A DNA stretch of 64,000 bases from Bacillus sp. SD088 (GCF_017355205.1 NZ_JADIJK010000010.1:115435-179434); one strand, 5' to 3'. Shown: positions 25,695 to 35,431, counted from the first letter of the stretch. Program-made: numbers and translations. The notes: generated by a model not told the origin, from the sequence alone.

Positions 25695-26606
25695 CTAATT
25701 AATGGAGTAGCAACGACCATTACATTGAAATGTATAAGGCGCTTGATCGTTGGTTAACACCCTGGTTTGATAGTGATTTTTTTGTAGATATTGAAGAATT
25801 TGTGGAAGATGCTGAATTGTTTCAGGTTTATCGTGTAGTAAAATGATGGGCGCCTCTCCTGCCTTGCTTACATTAGCTGTTGCTTGAATCACTTTGTTAA
25901 CAAAACGTTTATCCTTTAATGCCCAGTCCTCACTATCTATGTTCCAATCCCAAATTTTAAATCCCTGTTGCTCTAAATGAACCCTCATATCCATCGTTAA
26001 ATAAGGAATACTACCATATGGTAAGCGAATTAAACTAGAATGGATACCTGTCAAATCTTCAAGGATTTTTTGGCTCTCTAACATTTCCTTTAAAGGAGCT
26101 TTGGGAGACTGATAGATTTGCTCTGCTTCATGGGTAATGCCGTGCATTCCTACGGCAAAGTCTTCATCCACCATCCTTTGCACAGCAGCTGGATAACTCT
26201 TCATCTCCGGACCTAACATGAAAAAAGTCGCTTTCATCTGATATTGATTTAAAAGATCAAGGAGCTGATCTGTATAAGGAGAAGGACCATCATCAAATGT
26301 TAAGTATACAATCTTAGCCTCACTGTCCTTATGCAATTGTTTCAGTGCCTCTACTTGTTGTTGCTTCTCTAGTTCAACTTCTTTTTTTATCCGGATTGAT
26401 TCATTAAGTTTTGATGAGGAGAAATCATGTTTTTCCCCTGAAGTTTCTTGAATGGGTTGGGCCATTGTCATGGAAGGATTTGCCCCATGGCCCTCTGCTG
26501 ATTTTACCTTGATTAACATCCCCCCTAGAAAAAGACAGAGTATAACTAGAGTGGTAAATATATAAAAGAAAAATTTCTTATTTTGTGGATATTTCGTTTC
26601 TTTCAT
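25695..26606 (-). CDS. Polysaccharide deacetylase (NodB homology) with membrane anchor
   Basis: Extracytoplasmic carbohydrate esterase family 4 enzyme, likely acting on peptidoglycan or another wall polymer. An N-terminal membrane helix (FFFYIFTTLVILCLFLGG) is followed by a linker and the NodB domain (about 95-290): motif 1 VYLTFDDGPSPYTD (catalytic and metal Asp), motif 2 HGITHE (metal His pair), motif 3 RLPYGS, motif 4 WNIDSEDW and motif 5 IILLHD. The best start is the ATG at 26606 (303 residues), with AAAGG 11 bases upstream; an ATG at 26633 lacks a site. Unlike sporulation deacetylases it keeps a stalk after the anchor. Substrate inferred, not seen. Confidence 0.9.
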   Translation of the reverse strand: MKETKYPQNKKFFFYIFTTLVILCLFLGGMLIKVKSAEGHGANPSMTMAQPIQETSGEKHDFSSSKLNESIRIKKEVELEKQQQVEALKQLHKDSEAKIVYLTFDDGPSPYTDQLLDLLNQYQMKATFFMLGPEMKSYPAAVQRMVDEDFAVGMHGITHEAEQIYQSPKAPLKEMLESQKILEDLTGIHSSLIRLPYGSIPYLTMDMRVHLEQQGFKIWDWNIDSEDWALKDKRFVNKVIQATANVSKAGEAPIILLHDKPETIQHLPQILQYLQKNHYQTRVLTNDQAPYTFQCNGRCYSIN

Positions 26607-26861
26607 GCCAGGACAAACCTTTCTAATCATCATATCTATTTGGTAAATTATGTAGGTAGTTGTTCCTTTATTTTTACAAGATATCTATTCGATGATTTCG
26701 CGACAAAAATCTACTATAATCTTCTTATTTATTGTATCAAATTATGTTACATAAAAGTTACATTCGTCGAATTTTGTTTATATGAAATTTACTGTCCCTT
26801 AATTAACTATAGTAAGAATATCCTATCATTGTGACGAGTTTTAAAAATGTGCAGACACAAT

Positions 26862-26905
26862 AAAACATCCAGCTTCATGTTATCTTCATAACGGAGCTGG
26901 ATGTT
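26862..26905 (-). terminator. Rho-independent terminator of the FtsH-like gene
   Basis: Arms AACATCCAGCT (26864-26874) and AGCTGGATGTT (26895-26905) form a perfect 11-bp stem; TTTATT follows on the minus strand. It lies 5 bases after the stop. Confidence 0.85.
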
Positions 26906-26909
26906 GGAA

Positions 26910-28631
26910 TTAAACATATGCAACTTCTAGACTTTCGCCATTCACAATCGCTTGAACTTCTTCACCATCGAGGGTTTCCTTTTTTAATAACACTTCTACT
27001 AAATACTCATATTCATCTCTGTGAGCTTTTAGCATTAGCTCTGTATTCTCCAAAGCCTTGCTATATAATTCTTGCATTTTAGCATCTTTATCTTGTTGAT
27101 CAAAGGTTAAAGTGAAACCATCCTCAAGCATACCTGTTTCAACCATATCTTCTAACAGTTTTTTCGCTTGTTGAACATCACCACTAACGCCTACACTATG
27201 TTCCCCCAAGTATAGTCGTTCAGCGACACCACCTGCCAGGATCATACTGACTTGGTCAAGTAATTCACTTGTGGTGGATAGATGCATTTCCTTTTGAATA
27301 GGTGCTACATAGCCTAGTGCTTGCCCTCGTGGAATAATTGTAGCTTTACGAACTGTGTTTGGTTTGGTTAAAGCTTGAATAAGCGCATGGCCTCCTTCAT
27401 GAATGGCCACTCTCCGCTTTGTATCAGGGTCGTTTAATGCCCGTGAAGTGGAACCGAGGATCGTACGGTCAATCGCATAATCAAGATCAGCCATTCCAAC
27501 TAATTCTCGCCCTTCCCTCACAGCTTTTCTACTAGCTGATTCAAATAATGAACTAATTTCAGCGCCTGAAAAGCCTGAGGTGCTATCTGCTAGGAGATCC
27601 AATGAAGCAACGACTTCTTCACTAAGCTGCTTTCCTTTCGTATGGATATCGATAATTTCCTTTCTCCCCTTCATATCAGGCAATGGCACATGGAAACTAA
27701 AGTCAATACGACCAGGACGTAAAAAGGCGTCATCTAGCATATCCTTGCGATTCGTCGCAGCAATGAATAAAATGCCTTCATTGGCATGTCCTCCATCAAG
27801 CTGAACAAGCAATTCTGTTAGTGTTTTTTCTGCTTCCTCTCCACCATGCTGTTTTCTTTTTCCAGCAAGAGCATCCACTTCATCAATGAAAATGACAGCG
27901 GATGTAGATTTGCGCGCATTTTCGAACAATCCCCTAATCCGCGATGCTCCAACTCCGACAAATAATTCTGTAAAAGCAGATCCACTTGCTGTAAAAAAGC
28001 TAGCTCCCAATTCATGAGCCATCGCTTGAGCGAGAAGCGTTTTTCCTGTTCCTGGAGGGCCATATAATAGAATTCCTTTTGGCGCCTTAATCCCTACTTT
28101 TTTGGAACGATCAGGTTCTTTGACGATCTCCAAAGTCTGATGGATCTCATCCTTCATTTCTTCAGGTAATCCTCCGATATCTTTCAGTGTAATGGAAGGA
28201 AGGGGCGTAGGTTTTGCTGTGCCATGCTTTATTTTCGTGCCAGCAAAACCACCTTTTTTCTGGATAAACAAACCAGCTCCAATCAATACAATCAATAAAC
28301 CACCCAAAATCCAATTTCCCGCCCGAGAACCACTCGAATATTTATATTGCACATTATACTTCTCTACTAATTCTTCCACCTTCGGGCTATTCGGCCGAAA
28401 ATGGGAAATGTATTTTCCTGCTGGTGTTTTTATATAAATGGTGCCATCTGCCATTTCCGTAAGTGAAACGACCTCACCATTTTGTGCTTGAATCACTTTT
28501 TCCATTGAGGAAAATGGAATAACATCCCCTTTATTTATCGAAAAAACGGACCAAAACGTAAGTCCTGCAATTAAAATTAAACCAATGACTAGAGGGATTA
28601 GCTTTGTTGTAAGTTTAGAATTTGATTTCAA
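26910..28631 (-). CDS. Short FtsH-type AAA+ zinc metalloprotease
   Basis: Membrane-bound ATP-dependent protease of 573 residues; the main bacterial FtsH is usually 610-660, so this looks like a second, shorter paralogue. Order: membrane helix 1 (about 11-30), a reduced external domain (35-100), helix 2 (about 106-123), then the AAA+ module with Walker A GPPGTGKT (191-198), pore loop FVGVG, Walker B IFIDEVD (247-253) and second-region-of-homology NRKDMLDDAFLRPGRID. The protease domain has the zinc site HEGGH (411-415) and the ligand-bearing segment VSGDVQQAKKL. All catalytic motifs are intact. TTG start with GGAGG 10 bases upstream. Monocistronic, with its own terminator. Targets unknown. Confidence 0.9.
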   Translation of the reverse strand: MKSNSKLTTKLIPLVIGLILIAGLTFWSVFSINKGDVIPFSSMEKVIQAQNGEVVSLTEMADGTIYIKTPAGKYISHFRPNSPKVEELVEKYNVQYKYSSGSRAGNWILGGLLIVLIGAGLFIQKKGGFAGTKIKHGTAKPTPLPSITLKDIGGLPEEMKDEIHQTLEIVKEPDRSKKVGIKAPKGILLYGPPGTGKTLLAQAMAHELGASFFTASGSAFTELFVGVGASRIRGLFENARKSTSAVIFIDEVDALAGKRKQHGGEEAEKTLTELLVQLDGGHANEGILFIAATNRKDMLDDAFLRPGRIDFSFHVPLPDMKGRKEIIDIHTKGKQLSEEVVASLDLLADSTSGFSGAEISSLFESASRKAVREGRELVGMADLDYAIDRTILGSTSRALNDPDTKRRVAIHEGGHALIQALTKPNTVRKATIIPRGQALGYVAPIQKEMHLSTTSELLDQVSMILAGGVAERLYLGEHSVGVSGDVQQAKKLLEDMVETGMLEDGFTLTFDQQDKDAKMQELYSKALENTELMLKAHRDEYEYLVEVLLKKETLDGEEVQAIVNGESLEVAYV

Positions 28632-28720
28632 CCTTCCATCTCCTCCGAATTAAAATGTCTAGTCCCAGTATATCACGTTAAAAGATGGTCGTCATTGGCT
28701 ACTATTGACAGTTTCTAATC

Positions 28721-28953
28721 AAGAAAAGCGCAAGGCGCCCGTTTAGCGACGTACAAACTTTTTAAGCTTCTGACGAGATAAAGGATACACGGCGAAGAAT
28801 AAGCCGATGTTGACTTATCGTAGGAAGAAGCTGAACAGCTAAAAACGCGACGTCCTGTCGCTTCGTCTGCACTAGTACATCCTGTACGTCGCAACGCCGA
28901 TGGACTCCCTCCTGCGAGCCTCGAGCCGATGGCGCCTGGAGCTAGACATCAAC
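28721..28953. repeat. Bacillaceae intergenic repeat, copy A
   Basis: About 230 GC-richer bases starting GAAAAGCGCAAGGCGCC and ending GGCGCCTGGAGCTAGAC. The inner part (GCACTAGTACATCCTGTACG and the following CGCAACGCCGATGGACT) is nearly identical to 46530-46600 and matches 37520-37560 inverted. It codes for nothing evident and lies between ftsH-like and mgsA, before the mgsA terminator. Confidence 0.85.
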
Positions 28954-29000
28954 CGCAACGTAAGTAAGTTACACAAGCGGCAATTTTATAGTTTCCAGAT

Positions 29001-29036
29001 AAAAAAAGATCCGACCGATAATATTTCGGCCGAATC
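29001..29036 (-). terminator. Rho-independent terminator of mgsA
   Basis: Minus-strand stem of 11 pairs (29026-29036 with 29008-29018, one G-T), 7-base loop, then seven T. It lies 45 bases after the mgsA stop. Confidence 0.9.
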
Positions 29037-29081
29037 TCAATTAATATGTGATTTTGATTAGCATCTTAAATAAAATAATGT

Positions 29082-29465
29082 TTAGCGCCAATCGATAAAT
29101 CCTTGATCTACTCCACGAATCAACACTTCAGCAGTACCCATATTGGTTGCAAGTGGGACGCCATACACATCACAAAGACGCATCAGCGCTGAAACATCGG
29201 GTTCATGTGGTTGTGCAGTTAAGGGATCACGTAAAAAGATAATGACATCCATTTTGTTTTCAGCTATACAAGCCCCTATTTGTTGATCCCCACCAAGTGG
29301 CCCTGATTGAAATCGATTCACGGACAAACCTGTTGCTTCCATGATTTTTGAGCCTGTTGTCCCTGTCGCATATAATTCATGTTTTTCAAGAATCAGTTTA
29401 TAGGCTGTTGTAAAACGGATCATATCTTCTTTCTTTTTATCATGTGCTATAAGTGCAATTCTCAT
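29082..29465 (-). CDS. mgsA: Methylglyoxal synthase
   Basis: Converts dihydroxyacetone phosphate to methylglyoxal and phosphate, an overflow bypass of lower glycolysis; cytoplasmic. I take the ATG at 29465 (AAGGAGGA upstream), giving 127 residues, the family length; an upstream ATG would only add a basic tail translated from the preceding gene. Visible: [12 protein letters not shown] (His8), the phosphate loop [18 protein letters not shown] with catalytic Asp60, FLRDP with Asp80, and QPHEPDV with His87. It starts one base after the stop of the TPR/coiled-coil gene, so the two are co-transcribed. Confidence 0.96.
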   Translation of the reverse strand: MRIALIAHDKKKEDMIRFTTAYKLILEKHELYATGTTGSKIMEATGLSVNRFQSGPLGGDQQIGACIAENKMDVIIFLRDPLTAQPHEPDVSALMRLCDVYGVPLATNMGTAEVLIRGVDQGFIDWR

Positions 29466-29466
29466 T

Positions 29467-31596
29467 CTATTCCTCCTTGTCGCCTTGTAGTGTTTGGCTT
29501 TTTTCAAATTCTAATTGTTGCGAATTCCCATCATTTAACCACTTGTATTGATTCAATTGTAATTGAAAAAGCTTTAAAGGTCCTAAAAATAAGTCTGGAT
29601 TGCGTTTGAATTTTTCCAATTTCATTTGATTTTCTTGAATTGTTGCTTCAATTTCTATTACACGATCTTCTAATATATTCAGTGGATCACGGAAGAAAAG
29701 TTGGACATCCCGTCCAATACTTTTCTCAAATAATTGAAATGAATAAAAGAATTTCGTTGCAATGGATTCACTAACCTCTTCATAATTTTCATTTTCAATG
29801 AAATTGCGATATGAATTGGCTAAAACCGTGTTGTTTTTAGTCAGTCCACCAAATAATTTTCCTGCGCCTTTTAATAAGATTTGAGAAGGTGTTCTGCGCA
29901 AAAGAATATTTTCATTCTCAATTTGAATCGGAATGGTCATCCGTTCGGCGTCTCGCTGCCAATCTGCGATGACTTGGAAATCGCAATTAAGCTCAAGTGG
30001 CTGCTCTTCTAGATATTCGTTGAAGCCTCTTTCCCATTCTTTTAAATGTGATTGTGATTCTTCTAACTTTTGCTTTGCATATTGAATCCAATCCTCTAGC
30101 GATGAAGCGTAAATTGGCATAATAGTGTCCTGAATATATTCATTTATCCGCTGATTCATTTTCTTATTTAATTCAAGATGAATGGTACGAAATTCCGTAT
30201 CATCCTTAATGGAACCAGCCAATTCCCTGATCATATCAGGGATCGCCATTTTCATTTTTCCTTTAATTTTCTCTTCAATTGCTAAAAAGGCTTGGCGGAT
30301 ATCAGCCGCTTTTTCCTCTTCTATATCTTTCAATTGATTGGTTGAACCATGCAAACGATCACTGATGTCTTTCTCTCTTTCAATCAATTCAGTGATGTTT
30401 ATCTTCAATACTTCCAACTGTTTGATAAAGTAGTCAATCCACTTTTTCCCATAAACAAACCACTGAGCCGAATCAGTTTTTTCTTGAGGATGTGCATCCC
30501 ATTCTTCAAACTCTATTTCGTTCCTTCTTGCCCAGTTTTTTACATCATCTATTAAAACTTCAATGGCATCATTTACATTAATCTCAGTTCTAGTTTTTCG
30601 AAGTGTTGCTTGCGATCGATCAACGATACCTTGATTAATATTTCCAGGAAAATGATCGTTCCATGTTAGAATAGCGGAATATACAAAGCCGGCATCGGAT
30701 GCTCTTTCCAATTTTAACCAAGCTTCCAAATATGTCGGCATCAATTTTTCTACATTCTGAAGGGAAAATGAACCACTCATCAACTTATGGTATGTTTCCT
30801 TAAATACAGCTGATAAATTCCCCCATCTATGTTCCTCTGACAGATCTAAGCTAAGCACTAATGTATTAAAATCATTTAACCAATCAAATAAGACATCCTG
30901 TTCTTCAAACCTATTCCATAATGATTGACTCAAATCATCAAAAAGTTTGAAATCGACCGAAGACGCTTTTTCAAGAACAGGAACAAAATATGGTGGTTCA
31001 AAACTGACATGCCCATTCTCCACATAAGACAGAAGCACATGAAACCATGCTATCTCTTTTGTTCTAATCGACTCATTGACAGCTAATTCAACAGCATTTG
31101 CCCAGTCCTCCTGTTCCTCAAAAAAGGCCCGCGCCAATTTTGTCACATTCGGATAATCTGGATTAAGCAAAACAGCATTTAAAATCATCTGCTTGGCCTC
31201 ATCATGATTCCTTTGAAGAACATATAAACCAAATAACTGAAGCGCGATTTCTGTATTTAAAAGAAGCGAATCCGTCTTAATTGATTGGTAGATTTCTTCT
31301 GCGGTATCATGCAGCTCTAATTCAAAGTAGGCATCTGCCATGTTCTTCCGCGCCCATGGCTGCCATTCATTTTGGATGTTTTCCCATTTAAAAATTGCAG
31401 TTTCATAATCTTGGGCATGAAAATAGATTTCACCTTGCGCAAAGCGAACCTCTGTCAAATCCGCTTGGTTTTTCTTTTGTTCCTGAAAAAAATGTTCCCC
31501 TAATACCGTAACAGGAGACTCATGAGGCTTGTTTTGCAAAAATTGTTCAAAAAAACATTTTTGAATGAACATTTCTTCCCTATTCATCCTTATCAC
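29467..31596 (-). CDS. Large TPR and coiled-coil protein, possible dynamin-like helical tail without GTPase
   Basis: A 709-residue soluble protein I do not recognise with certainty. The N-terminal third (about 40-190) has TPR-like helices ([42 protein letters not shown]). The centre is mixed helical, and residues 390-560 are coiled-coil rich. The C-terminal part (about 590-690) with [39 protein letters not shown] and [19 protein letters not shown] reminded me of the helical region of bacterial dynamins. However, no Walker A (GxxxxGKS) is present, so it would be a GTPase-less relative. It is followed directly by mgsA. Role unknown. Confidence 0.65.
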   Translation of the reverse strand: MIRMNREEMFIQKCFFEQFLQNKPHESPVTVLGEHFFQEQKKNQADLTEVRFAQGEIYFHAQDYETAIFKWENIQNEWQPWARKNMADAYFELELHDTAEEIYQSIKTDSLLLNTEIALQLFGLYVLQRNHDEAKQMILNAVLLNPDYPNVTKLARAFFEEQEDWANAVELAVNESIRTKEIAWFHVLLSYVENGHVSFEPPYFVPVLEKASSVDFKLFDDLSQSLWNRFEEQDVLFDWLNDFNTLVLSLDLSEEHRWGNLSAVFKETYHKLMSGSFSLQNVEKLMPTYLEAWLKLERASDAGFVYSAILTWNDHFPGNINQGIVDRSQATLRKTRTEINVNDAIEVLIDDVKNWARRNEIEFEEWDAHPQEKTDSAQWFVYGKKWIDYFIKQLEVLKINITELIEREKDISDRLHGSTNQLKDIEEEKAADIRQAFLAIEEKIKGKMKMAIPDMIRELAGSIKDDTEFRTIHLELNKKMNQRINEYIQDTIMPIYASSLEDWIQYAKQKLEESQSHLKEWERGFNEYLEEQPLELNCDFQVIADWQRDAERMTIPIQIENENILLRRTPSQILLKGAGKLFGGLTKNNTVLANSYRNFIENENYEEVSESIATKFFYSFQLFEKSIGRDVQLFFRDPLNILEDRVIEIEATIQENQMKLEKFKRNPDLFLGPLKLFQLQLNQYKWLNDGNSQQLEFEKSQTLQGDKEE

Positions 31597-31605
31597 CGAC
31601 TTTCT

Positions 31606-32607
31606 TTAAATAGATGAATCATGCTGCTTGTCTGCTGGGTAAATAAGTCCTATTTGTTTTCTAGCTTCTGCCATTATTCGTGCCGTGATCATCGAATGAT
31701 CATGAGAGTTAATCTTAGATTCTAACTCTCCTTTTTGAATCAATTGAATAAATTCTTCAACCTCATAATACATGGAAGGCAAGGTAGACGCATGGCTAAT
31801 CGTTTCTTCGCGTCCGTCACGATAGTGAATGCATACCTGTTGTGGGGTTGAGATTTCATCAATGATGATCGTTCCTTCTTCCCCTTGGATTTCCGAGGAG
31901 CGATAAGCATTGATGATTTTCGAATGTGTCACAACAGCTTCGAAATCATCGTATTGCAAAAGCAAGCTTCCAGATCCATCTACTCCTGATTCTAGCATTA
32001 CAGCATTCGCTTTGACTGATTTAGGTTCTCCAAATAATACAACCATCGGATATAAACAATACACCCCTAGATCCATTAACGATCCATTTGAAAATATAGG
32101 ATTAAAGGCGTTTAGAACACTCCCCTCCCTGTAACGATCATATCTTGAAGAATACTTACAAAAACTTGCATCATATCTTCTTATTTGACCAATTTTATGT
32201 ATATTTTCCTGGATTGCTTGGAAATTCGGTAATAAAGTTGTTTTCAATGCCTCCATTAAAACAACCTGGTTTTTCCGGGCTGCTTCAATCAAAACTTCCA
32301 GTTCCGTCGGATTGGAAGTCATTGGCTTTTCACATAAAACATGCTTCCCTCGGTTTAAAAAGGACAAAGATTGTTTTGCGTGAAATGAATTCGGACTTGC
32401 AATATATACAGCATCAAGCGCATCACTTGCAGCCATTTCCTCTATATCTGTAAAAATGAATGAGATTCCATGCTTCTCTGCAAATTCTTTTGCCCGTTCC
32501 TCTGTTCGAGAATAAATGGCTGTTAATTGAAATCCTTCTGCTTGTAAAGCTGCTTCAACCATGGAATCTGTAATCCAATTTGTTCCAATAATACCAAACC
32601 GTACCAT
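31606..32607 (-). CDS. Gfo/Idh/MocA-family NAD(P)-dependent oxidoreductase
   Basis: Sugar or cyclitol dehydrogenase of about 333 residues. The N-terminal Rossmann fold has VRFGIIGTNWITDSMVEAAL, the DAVYIASPNSFHAKQSL segment and the catalytic-Lys motif VLCEKPMTSNPTEL. The C-terminal substrate domain includes DLGVYCLYPMVVLFGEPKSV, in which the usual D-G-H dyad position is read as DLGVYC. An ATG at 32613 is only 2 bases from AAGGAG, so I use the ATG at 32607 at 8 bases. It lies 9 bases upstream of the TPR gene, with which it seems co-transcribed. Substrate unknown. Confidence 0.88.
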   Translation of the reverse strand: MVRFGIIGTNWITDSMVEAALQAEGFQLTAIYSRTEERAKEFAEKHGISFIFTDIEEMAASDALDAVYIASPNSFHAKQSLSFLNRGKHVLCEKPMTSNPTELEVLIEAARKNQVVLMEALKTTLLPNFQAIQENIHKIGQIRRYDASFCKYSSRYDRYREGSVLNAFNPIFSNGSLMDLGVYCLYPMVVLFGEPKSVKANAVMLESGVDGSGSLLLQYDDFEAVVTHSKIINAYRSSEIQGEEGTIIIDEISTPQQVCIHYRDGREETISHASTLPSMYYEVEEFIQLIQKGELESKINSHDHSMITARIMAEARKQIGLIYPADKQHDSSI

Positions 32608-32636
32608 TGTCATGTCTCCTTCCTAATGATCCTTAT

Positions 32637-32853
32637 CTATACTATATTGCATTTGTCGTATTCTTGCATTAATCCATGCCGAAATTTATCGAAAAAAACA
32701 AAGTTTGTAAAAAGACTCTTGAAACATTTTGTTTCTATGGTAAAATACTTTGTATATTTATTCAAAATATTTTTAAAGAGGAACTTCAAAAAGACGATGA
32801 AAAATCTCCCTGATATATACTCGTCCCTTTGACAGCTTTCTTTACATATCAAC
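32637..32853. other. Intergenic region between divergent oxidoreductase and T-box leader
   Basis: AT-rich sequence containing the promoters of the divergent transcripts. Short frames on both strands are low-complexity and lack ribosome-binding sites; I see no gene. Confidence 0.4.
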
Positions 32854-33122
32854 AGTGAAGACGAAGACGGCTTGAAGAAAAATTCCTTCAGAGAATCGAT
32901 GGTTGGTGAAAATCGATGATTTTTTCTCAGAATAGCCCAGCACTTCTGAACTGGCAGTTGCCCGGTCTTAAACCGTTATCTTTCTCGAGGCTGTATGGAA
33001 GAGCGGAAGCGCCTGTTTACACAGGAGTTAGCTCTATGTTGTTCCATACAGTAAACGAGGGTGGCACCACGATCTTACGTCCCTCATAACAAGGCGCACG
33101 CGTCTGTTATGGGGACGTTTTC
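32854..33122 (+). ncRNA. T-box riboswitch leader of serA
   Basis: Cis-acting leader that reads uncharged tRNA and controls serA by antitermination. The diagnostic T-box sequence AGGGTGGCACCACG is at 33058-33071. Upstream lie a Stem I region with AGAGAATCGATGG and GGTTGGTG, and a paired segment TGTATGGAA / TTCCATACA enclosing GAGCGG...GCTC. Downstream is the terminator stem ACGTCCCTCATAACA (33077-33091) with TGTTATGGGGACGT (33105-33118) and a short T-run. Because serA makes serine, a serine codon is expected as specifier. AGC in GAATAGCCC (about 32932-32936) is my candidate, with low certainty. Confidence 0.93.
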
Positions 33123-33164
33123 ATTTTGGAAGATTAATAATACAAAGTAGGAGGAATAGAGAAT

Positions 33165-34775
33165 ATGTATAAAGTTTTAGTATCAGATACAATTAGTGAC
33201 ACAGGCTTAACCGCTCTATATGAACATTCTAATTTTACTGTGGATAAGAAACCTGGCCTTTCTCCCAAGGAACTAAAAGGGATTATTGGCGAGTATGATG
33301 CCCTAATTGTTCGCAGCCAAACCCAAGTGACAGAAGACATTCTAGAAAATGGCGATAGCCTACGAGTGATAGCCCGTGCAGGTGTCGGCGTTGATAATAT
33401 CGATATCCAAGCAGCTACAAAAAAAGGAATTATCGTTATTAACGCTCCAGGGGCAAATACAATCTCTGCAGCTGAGCTGACAATGGCGATGATGCTATCT
33501 CTTGCGCGTAATATTCCTGCTGCCCATGCTTCTACAACTGAAGGAAAATGGGAAAGAAATAAGTTTAAAGGCGTTGAAATGTATGAAAAAACACTTGGTG
33601 TCATTGGCATGGGGAAAATTGGTACAGAAGTAGCCAACCGCGCTCTAAGCTTTGGCATGAATATTCTCGGATATGATCCTTATTTAACGGAAGATCGTGC
33701 ACATCAAATGGGAATCACGAAAGCATCTTTAGATGAAATTGCACAAGAAGCCGATTTTATCACCGTCCACACCCCTTTAATTAAAGAAACAAAAGGCCTT
33801 ATTAATGATGACTATTTAGCAAAAACAAAGCCGGGTGTTCGCATTATTAACTGTGCCCGTGGCGGAATTATTGATGAGAATGCCCTTGTTCGCGCACTGA
33901 ATTCTGGTCAAGTTGCCGGGGCAGCGATTGATGTATTTGAAACAGAGCCAGCTTCAAATACCGAATTACTCCAGCATCCAAACGTAGTTGTCACACCGCA
34001 TTTAGGCGCCTCTACAGTAGAAGCACAAGAAAAAGTGGCACATGAGGTAAGTGAAGAAATGATTGATATTTTTGAGACTCAATCGATTCGCCATGCGGTC
34101 AACATGCCACAGATATCTGGAGAAACGCAGAAGAAACTGCAACCTTACATTACATTGGCTGAGCAATTGGGCACATTAGCCATTCAACTATTAAAAGAAG
34201 CGCCAGATCAAGTAGATATATCATATGCAGGAGAACTGGCAGTGGAGAGTACAGATCTTTTAACACGTAATATTTTAAAAGGTATTTTAACCCATCACTT
34301 AGGTGATACCGTGAATCTAATCAATGCTCATCATCTATTAAAAGATCAAGGCGTTGCGTCCAATGTATTAAAAAATCCAAAAAGTAAAGGATTCGCTTCT
34401 TATATTGAAGTCACCCTTCACCGTGGAGAAAATAAAGCTAATATTGGTGCCACCATCTTAAATGGCTACGGATCTCGAATTGTTAAGATGAATGATTATC
34501 GAGTAGACGTTCGACCAGAACCAAATCTATTATATATTAAACATCTTGACATCCCAGGTATGATTGGTCGTGTTGGTTCCACACTTGGTGATTATGATAT
34601 TAATATTGGCACTATGCAAGTGGGACGTGCTGATGTTGGCGGCCAAGCCATCATGGTTCTTACCCTTGATAAAAAAGCAGAAGGCGATGTGCTTGTTGGC
34701 CTGAAAGCTTTAAAAGGACTTGAAGATGCCCAGTATTTAGAACTCTCAATTGAAAAAGTAGCCGTTCCGAATTAA
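33165..34775 (+). CDS. serA: D-3-phosphoglycerate dehydrogenase
   Basis: First step of serine synthesis, oxidising 3-phosphoglycerate with NAD+; cytoplasmic. The 536 residues are the long form with a substrate/NAD domain pair (NAD loop GVIGMGKIGTE, catalytic Arg in NCARGGIID, Glu in VFETEPA, His in TPHLGASTVEAQ), an intervening domain (about 325-450) and a C-terminal ACT domain (LYIKHLDIPGMIGRVGSTLGDYDINI). GGAGG precedes the ATG at 33165. Expression should follow charging of tRNA-Ser through the T-box leader. Confidence 0.97.
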   Translation: MYKVLVSDTISDTGLTALYEHSNFTVDKKPGLSPKELKGIIGEYDALIVRSQTQVTEDILENGDSLRVIARAGVGVDNIDIQAATKKGIIVINAPGANTISAAELTMAMMLSLARNIPAAHASTTEGKWERNKFKGVEMYEKTLGVIGMGKIGTEVANRALSFGMNILGYDPYLTEDRAHQMGITKASLDEIAQEADFITVHTPLIKETKGLINDDYLAKTKPGVRIINCARGGIIDENALVRALNSGQVAGAAIDVFETEPASNTELLQHPNVVVTPHLGASTVEAQEKVAHEVSEEMIDIFETQSIRHAVNMPQISGETQKKLQPYITLAEQLGTLAIQLLKEAPDQVDISYAGELAVESTDLLTRNILKGILTHHLGDTVNLINAHHLLKDQGVASNVLKNPKSKGFASYIEVTLHRGENKANIGATILNGYGSRIVKMNDYRVDVRPEPNLLYIKHLDIPGMIGRVGSTLGDYDINIGTMQVGRADVGGQAIMVLTLDKKAEGDVLVGLKALKGLEDAQYLELSIEKVAVPN

Positions 34776-34810
34776 TACATGAAGCAAATTCAAATTTGAG
34801 TAATCGTAGG

Positions 34811-35047
34811 AAAGAAGCTGGGACAATAGTGTTTTCACCAAAGAAAAAACGAACTAGTATGGTGTATTTACTCGCTTCGGAAATATACTTCGCTTTCCGC
34901 GGGCGAGTGGCAGGTCTCCTCGGGCTTCGCCTTCCGGGGTCTTGCCGAACTCTCACTTCCCGCAGGAGTCTACGTATATTTCCTCCGCTAAGGTAATACA
35001 TTGTTCGTCTTTAGGGCTTAACATTTTAGTTATGTCCCAGCCTCTTT
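34811..35047. repeat. Palindromic Bacillaceae intergenic repeat (MITE-like)
   Basis: A 237-base element bounded by AAAGAAGCTGGGACA (34811-34825) and its inverted partner TGTCCCAGCCTCTTT (35033-35047; 14 of 15 match). The interior has GC-rich palindromic segments (TTCCGCGGGCGAGTGG, CTTCCCGCAGGAG). No gene is supported; it directly follows serA and may act as its terminator. Confidence 0.85.
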
Positions 35048-35059
35048 GTTATTCTGATT

Positions 35060-35175
35060 GCTTTAAAAATTGCAAGACGCCCGCAAATCGGCGACATGCA
35101 AATGATCTGATCCAAAGAAAGGCATCCTTTACTTTCTTTGAATCAGATCATCAACGCCTCGGCGTTATTTAAAGC
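35060..35175. repeat. Long imperfect cruciform element
   Basis: Inner arms at 35102-35121 and 35132-35151 pair at 19 of 20 positions (ATGATCTGAT... / ...ATCAGATCAT) around a 10-base loop. Outer ends GCTTTAAA (35060-35067) and TTTAAAGC (35168-35175) also pair. The structure is too long for an ordinary terminator and lacks a T-run. Confidence 0.75.
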
Positions 35176-35219
35176 GCGTAGCATCTCTCCTATGTGCTTC
35201 TTTTCTTTGCCTTTACCTT

Positions 35220-35290
35220 TAGCTCATTTCAGGTGCATAAAACCTTCTACGTACCAATTTTCTTTGACTCTAGCTCTTTTCGGGTGTGTA
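35220..35290. repeat. Single diverged unit related to the 51-bp tandem repeat
   Basis: The phrase TACGTACCAATTTTCTTTGAC with CATTTCAGGTGCATAA around it resembles TACGTACCACTTTTCTTCG and TTTTTGGTGCGTAG in the array at 5754-5930. Non-coding. Confidence 0.55.
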
Positions 35291-35431
35291 GCCTCCCTAA
35301 CCTCTCTTTTGTATCGCGAATAAATTCTGATCTTAAGTTCAGGTTATTATTAATTCAACGTTGTTTCAGGTTAGTCTTATTAAAACCATTGAAATTGCAT
35401 AGATACGATCGTCATCAAGTCTACAGCCAAT

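Noticed and set aside
28060..28960. Possible small RNA or gene in the GC-rich stretch after ftsH
   Set aside because: The sequence is shared with copies at 37.4 and 46.4 kb, so it is an interspersed repeat rather than a unique RNA gene.
34660..35001. Basic, arginine-rich open frames around 34.7-35.0 kb on both strands
   Set aside because: They are translations of the GC-rich palindromic repeat and the tail of serA, with no start site and no family resemblance.
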